From Alphaproteobacteria bacterium (lineage in GTDB: Bacteria; Pseudomonadota; Alphaproteobacteria; UBA6615), in NCBI GenBank assembly GCA_013003285.1, contig JABDJY010000398.1:1-32213 (forward strand): a stretch of DNA of 32,213 nt, read 5' to 3'. Position numbers and translations under genes: made by a program. The notes beneath the pieces are model-generated. The model saw nothing but the letters and a program-made list of their open reading frames with translations, was not told where the DNA came from and did no database searches. Positions within the stretch are counted from its first letter, which is position 1. The number at the start of each line of letters is the position of its first letter. Below, piece by piece: positions 27,855 to 32,213 of this stretch.

Positions 27855-30233
27855 ATGGATTACCCTTTGCTATTCTACGGCGCTGCCGCCGCGTTATTTG
27901 CCTACTCATGCTTGAGCATGGCCGCGCGCGCTTATCAATTCGTCGCGTTTCCACGCACCTTCGGCCGCACCACCAATATATCGCTGCGAAACCTTGTCGA
28001 GCTTTCTGATGAAAAAAGCGCCGAATTGCCCAGCTTCAAAATCGTCGTTCCGGCCTATCAAGAGTCGTTGGTAATCGAAGCCACGCTGCGCCGCCTCGCG
28101 GCACTCAACTATCCGCGCAGCCATCTGGAAATTTACGTTGTGACCTATGAAGACGAGCCGAAATCGGCTGGTACGGCGACGACAAGCGATATCGTTCGGC
28201 AAGTCGCGTCACAGCTCAATACCGAAACGGGACGTAGATTCATCAAGTCGCTACACGTACCGCTTGGTTTCGAAGGTTATTTCCCCGGCCGTTTGGATGC
28301 CGACCATCGCCATATTGGTAAAGCGCGCGGCCTCAACTTCGCGTTGCGCGCCATTCACGAAGAAAACGAGCGCGACGAACGCGCCTATTTCATCGCCGCC
28401 ATGCGCGCGGCGGGCTATTTGGCGCGCGTGGATAGCGCGATCGAGGCGCTCATTACAAACATGTCCGATCCCGGCGCATTCGACGCGACGACACGACGTT
28501 ATTTCGATCCCAAAAGCGATGAGTATGTCGGACCAGCGACCTTGAGCTCGCAACTCTATCGGGTTCGCGACCTGGAACAGAAGGCAGCGCAACAAGGGAC
28601 TGACATTGCCCAGTCCGCCCAAATCTTACGCGACTATGTTCAAGGCGAAGCGGCCCGGTTCTTTCTTCAGGCCCCGCGCGAAGACGCGCCAACCGCCGAA
28701 TGGCGCATCATTCCGAAGCGGGAGTTTCTTCATCGAATCATGGGTGAGGTTGAGGCGGAGTCGACAACCGTTCTCGCCGAGCGCTATAGCGCTCGAAACC
28801 TGGAACTCGCACAGGACCGACCAACATTGTTCAGTTCGCTCCAAGGGGTTGAAGATGGTGAGGCGCTGTACCAATGCACGCGGCAGCTAAATTCGCGCTG
28901 GTTAGCCATCTACGACGCCGACACCGATGCACCGCCCGACCTCTGCCGACACCTGGCCGCCCGCATCCTGACAGATCCATCCGCAATGGGCTTCCAAGGC
29001 CCGGTTGCCGCTGTCGGAAATTTTGCGGAGGTGCATCCCCTGTGCAGACCCGCCAGTCTGTGGATGGCGTTTTGTCATGCTACGAGCTATCCCCGGCTGC
29101 TCAGTAAACCGAGTTGGGCCCACCCACTCGCCGGTACAAACTTGTGCTTTCGCCTCGATGGATTTGAGCGCAACGGCCAAGTGGTGCGCACCCCACCCTA
29201 TGACGAAATTCAACGGCGTTTCATTCTGAGTTTCGATCCAGAACAACTTACCGAGGATCTCGAGGCGGGCATCCGTATGTTTAGCGACTGCCACGTCAAC
29301 GCGGACTGGCATCCCTATCTCGAAATCGAACAAGCCCCGCCGACACCTCGGGCTCTTATTGCGCAGTGGACAAGGTGGACGCAGGGAACGTTGCAGACCC
29401 TCGGTTATGTCCTACGTAGCCGCCTGCCGCGCACGCAAAAAGCCAAGCTCGCTTTGCTGCCGTTCGAGGTCATGGCCAGCGGTGTGGGCCCGGTAATCAC
29501 CATCTCATTATGGGCAGTTATCTTATTGGGCGAACTTACCACGCATCCCCAATTACTGCCGCTCACGCTGTTACTGACTTTCGCAAACTTGTTTTACGTG
29601 CTGCCGTTTCTGGTCGCGTACAATCGCTTCCGCCCTCTCACGCTGCGCGCGAACGCCGTCGAGACGTTGCGCGCCCAAGCACCACTCGTTCTAAACGAAC
29701 TCTCAAACCGAGCAAAGGATCGGCCAATTAGTGCCCAAGAGCATGAGCTGGTGCGAATGATCGCGGAACGGCTGGCACACGGTCTCAAGAAAGGCGGCTT
29801 CCTCTCTCGCTATCTCAGCTCACGCTGCATCGAAGACGACGACCGGCGACCGGCGATTGCAGGCGAAGTCGCGGCGCGGCTTGCTAACCTGGAAGAATGC
29901 ACACCCGCTGCGCTGCGGCGCGGCGAATTGGTGGCGTTGGCGACCGCGTTCCAGAATTCAGTAGCCGAAACCCCACAGGCTCGGACACCCGGCACGTGCC
30001 AAGCTTCACTGTTAGCCGATCGTTTGGCAACACTCGACCTCGCTCTGGCCCACGGCGCCGGCGAAGGTGCGCAGCGCAGGCGCGAACGCGTATCCTTGTG
30101 TCTTTGGGCCCTTCCCTTCCTGCTGTTTCAGTTGATTCCCTATTACAAGGGGCTGGTTCGCTGGATCGTTGGAAGTCGCCAACGCCACTGGGAAAAAACA
30201 CCCCGTACCCACAAAGGTGCCACATGGCTGTAA
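27855..30233 (+). CDS. Processive GT2 family glycosyltransferase, membrane-embedded (polysaccharide synthase-like)
   Basis: FKIVVPAYQESLVIEATLRRL, IYDADTDAPPD (DxD), IAQWTRWTQGTLQTL (QxxRW), TM segments before and after. Confidence 0.88.
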   Translation: MDYPLLFYGAAAALFAYSCLSMAARAYQFVAFPRTFGRTTNISLRNLVELSDEKSAELPSFKIVVPAYQESLVIEATLRRLAALNYPRSHLEIYVVTYEDEPKSAGTATTSDIVRQVASQLNTETGRRFIKSLHVPLGFEGYFPGRLDADHRHIGKARGLNFALRAIHEENERDERAYFIAAMRAAGYLARVDSAIEALITNMSDPGAFDATTRRYFDPKSDEYVGPATLSSQLYRVRDLEQKAAQQGTDIAQSAQILRDYVQGEAARFFLQAPREDAPTAEWRIIPKREFLHRIMGEVEAESTTVLAERYSARNLELAQDRPTLFSSLQGVEDGEALYQCTRQLNSRWLAIYDADTDAPPDLCRHLAARILTDPSAMGFQGPVAAVGNFAEVHPLCRPASLWMAFCHATSYPRLLSKPSWAHPLAGTNLCFRLDGFERNGQVVRTPPYDEIQRRFILSFDPEQLTEDLEAGIRMFSDCHVNADWHPYLEIEQAPPTPRALIAQWTRWTQGTLQTLGYVLRSRLPRTQKAKLALLPFEVMASGVGPVITISLWAVILLGELTTHPQLLPLTLLLTFANLFYVLPFLVAYNRFRPLTLRANAVETLRAQAPLVLNELSNRAKDRPISAQEHELVRMIAERLAHGLKKGGFLSRYLSSRCIEDDDRRPAIAGEVAARLANLEECTPAALRRGELVALATAFQNSVAETPQARTPGTCQASLLADRLATLDLALAHGAGEGAQRRRERVSLCLWALPFLLFQLIPYYKGLVRWIVGSRQRHWEKTPRTHKGATWL

Positions 30234-31918
30234 ACCAATTCAAATCCGTGACGAGAGGCAACCCAACCTACGAACCAAATAATCGTAGCCCACGGGATGA
30301 CGCATCGCTGGAGACACGATTGGCAGTCGCCAAGTCGCACTGGCACCGTACAGTTGGCGAGCGCGTGCTGCGACTTATCGGATTGTTGGTGGGCCTGGTG
30401 GTGCTGTTGTTGGCAATTACCTTGGCGTCGCAAGAAGTGCCTGCAGCATCGACCGATACAATAAGGATAAGACCGTTACCGACGGCACATGAAGCCTCAT
30501 GCGCGATCGCCCCGCTTCCCGCGACCGCCGACCGGTTGTTGCTTGTCGTCGCTGATAACAACGAAAGCGTTTTCCCCCAGATTGTAGCGCTTGAAGAAGC
30601 CTTGAGTTCCTACTTTAACTTGCGAGTTCAGAGAGTGGCTGCTGCCGATTATCAGCCGGCCCTTTTGGAGAACGTTCGGGCAAGCGTGGTTTATGCCAAT
30701 GCAGTATTCAAAGATGACGAACGCATCGGCGAATTGGTTAACGATACCTGGCGCCACGAGCTGCCGGTGCTTTGGCTGGGGCCCGGCGCTTATGTGGCGG
30801 AAGCAGAGCTTGATATCGTGCTCAAGACAGACCCCAGCGCGTTTGAATCGGCGCCGAAAGGCACTATCGTCGAATATAACGGGGTTTCGATCTCGGCAAC
30901 CGGGTTTTTACTTGGCGAAACCATCAGCGAGTCGACGGGGTCACCCGCCCGCGCGGTCGCAACGGTGCGGTTGCCTAACGGCACAGCCATGCCAGCAATC
31001 ACGGTCAGAGACGATTTCGTCCACGTTAGCTTCGACCCGTTAGACCCTGACCTGCCGCCCAACCTGGCGCTAGCTGTGGTTATCGACGCTTTCGCAGAAG
31101 TGTTGGGCTCGCCCACCCCCGACCCTCGCGTGCTTTTTCGCCTCGAAGACCTGAACGGCCACGACTACGGAGAGACCGATACCTCGTTCGCGAAAACCGC
31201 CAACTATCTGCTGTCCGAGAACGTATTCCTGCACTTGGCCATCATCCCAGAATGGGTCGACGCGCAAGGAAACGTCCAGGAAAATATAGGATCCGCGCGG
31301 AAGATTCTCGACTTGATCAAGGCCTATCCGGAGTCGGTCAGTCTCATTCAGCACGGTTACCAACACTTCCGGCCGGAGGCGCGCAACACGGGTCTGCGCT
31401 CCGGCCAAGCGTTCGAGTTTTTTCTCGATGATGACCGCACATTGGGCATCGAAAAAGCGCAAGAGTTGCTCCGGCAACGGTTGGCGGCGGGAAGCGACCT
31501 AATAGAGCGTTATGCTTGGCGGCCGCATATTTTCGAGGCCCCCCACTACCTCATGTCGCCGAGCCAACAGGCACTCGCTGAAGAACTCTATCCGGTCATT
31601 CATCACCAGCCTTTATTCTACGCCAGCAAATCCAGTCAATTTCTGCTGCCCTGGTACACCAAGCGCAGCGCTGTGGTTTATGCCCCCAGCTCCGCCGGTT
31701 TTGTCGATGTTCTAAAACCTAACAGCGTTTCGAAAATCCTGCGTGTGCTGGAACAAGGCGCGCGTATTCTACCCGATCCTGTTTTCGTGGTTTTTTTCCA
31801 TCCTTTTGTGACGGAGTATGTCGGCCGGGAGACAGACCTGGAGAAATTGATCTCCGGGATCAAAGAACTCGGCTATCGCTTCGCCAACACGTGCGAGGAT
31901 ATTTCGCGGCCTCGCTAA
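30224..31918 (+). CDS. DUF2334 polysaccharide deacetylase-like protein with an N-terminal Rossmann-like module
   Basis: ATG at 30224 overlapping the GT2 end; N-terminal TM; VLFRLEDLNGHDYGETD, LIQHGYQHFRPEARNTGLRSGQAFEF, FEAPHYLMSPSQQALAEEL. Confidence 0.8.
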   Translation: MAVNQFKSVTRGNPTYEPNNRSPRDDASLETRLAVAKSHWHRTVGERVLRLIGLLVGLVVLLLAITLASQEVPAASTDTIRIRPLPTAHEASCAIAPLPATADRLLLVVADNNESVFPQIVALEEALSSYFNLRVQRVAAADYQPALLENVRASVVYANAVFKDDERIGELVNDTWRHELPVLWLGPGAYVAEAELDIVLKTDPSAFESAPKGTIVEYNGVSISATGFLLGETISESTGSPARAVATVRLPNGTAMPAITVRDDFVHVSFDPLDPDLPPNLALAVVIDAFAEVLGSPTPDPRVLFRLEDLNGHDYGETDTSFAKTANYLLSENVFLHLAIIPEWVDAQGNVQENIGSARKILDLIKAYPESVSLIQHGYQHFRPEARNTGLRSGQAFEFFLDDDRTLGIEKAQELLRQRLAAGSDLIERYAWRPHIFEAPHYLMSPSQQALAEELYPVIHHQPLFYASKSSQFLLPWYTKRSAVVYAPSSAGFVDVLKPNSVSKILRVLEQGARILPDPVFVVFFHPFVTEYVGRETDLEKLISGIKELGYRFANTCEDISRPR

Positions 31919-32213
31919 ACTTGCGCTAACACTCGATGTGCCCGTTCGGCGGCGAGTTCCCAATAGAGCTCTTCGTACTGCGGTATGATGAGGTCCTGTG
32001 CGTAGTTCTTAACCGAACTTTCGCGCGCGGCCTTACCCATGCGCAACCTCCGATTATCGTCTTCCAACAGGGTGATGGCGGCGCGCCCCATCGCCTTATA
32101 GTCGCCGACTGGAAATAGCATTCCGCTAACGTCATGCTCGACCACCTCGGGCAGGCCGCCAGCACGCGAACAGATAGACGTGAAGGAAATCGCGCAAAAG
32201 CTCCGTGTGAAAC
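31915..32213 (-). CDS. Glycosyltransferase group 1 (GT4), C-terminal part, truncated by window end
   Basis: Frame open to the window edge: SRAGGLPEVVEHDVSGMLFPVGDYKAMGRAAITLLEDDNRRLRMGKAARE. Confidence 0.85.
   Translation of the reverse strand, partial: FTRSFCAISFTSICSRAGGLPEVVEHDVSGMLFPVGDYKAMGRAAITLLEDDNRRLRMGKAARESSVKNYAQDLIIPQYEELYWELAAERAHRVLAQV

Noticed and set aside
1-32213. tRNA/rRNA genes, CRISPR arrays, transposons or phage genes
   Set aside because: No recognisable tRNA or rRNA stretch, regular repeat-spacer pattern, transposase or integrase ORF was seen by eye; small ncRNAs cannot be excluded without tools

Overview
GC-rich, gene-dense window, probably from a proteobacterium (gene content suggests Alphaproteobacteria; this is inference). 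It has two blocks. (1) About 1-21.6 kb is an anaerobic amino-acid metabolism island. It holds a 2-oxoacid:ferredoxin oxidoreductase (PorA C-terminus and PorB) coupled to an AMP-dependent acyl-CoA ligase, an L,D-transpeptidase/DUF882 pair, a P2-type Ca2+ ATPase, and a split glycine/sarcosine/betaine reductase locus. That locus has grdC-grdA on + and grdE-grdB on -. Both grdA and grdB are interrupted by in-frame UGA exactly where selenocysteine is expected, and each UGA is followed by a SECIS-like hairpin. Three uncharacterised or redox genes lie between the arms: a CxxC protein, a ~20% Met protein, and a thioredoxin/glutaredoxin-CcdA fusion. Next to grdE are SDR-type threonine dehydrogenase and 2-amino-3-ketobutyrate CoA ligase, which make glycine from threonine. 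Four perfect TTGA-N6-TCAA (FNR/FixK-type) palindromes lie in the intergenic or leader regions of this block. No grdD is visible. (2) About 21.6-32.2 kb is an exopolysaccharide locus: GH26-like hydrolase, WecB, metallo-beta-lactamase-fold protein, nucleotidyltransferase, GH113-like TIM barrel, processive GT2, DUF2334 deacetylase and partial GT4. The GH113-like and DUF2334 proteins appear to share an N-terminal module. No tRNA, rRNA, CRISPR array or mobile element was recognised. All family calls are by eye from motifs; no database search was run.
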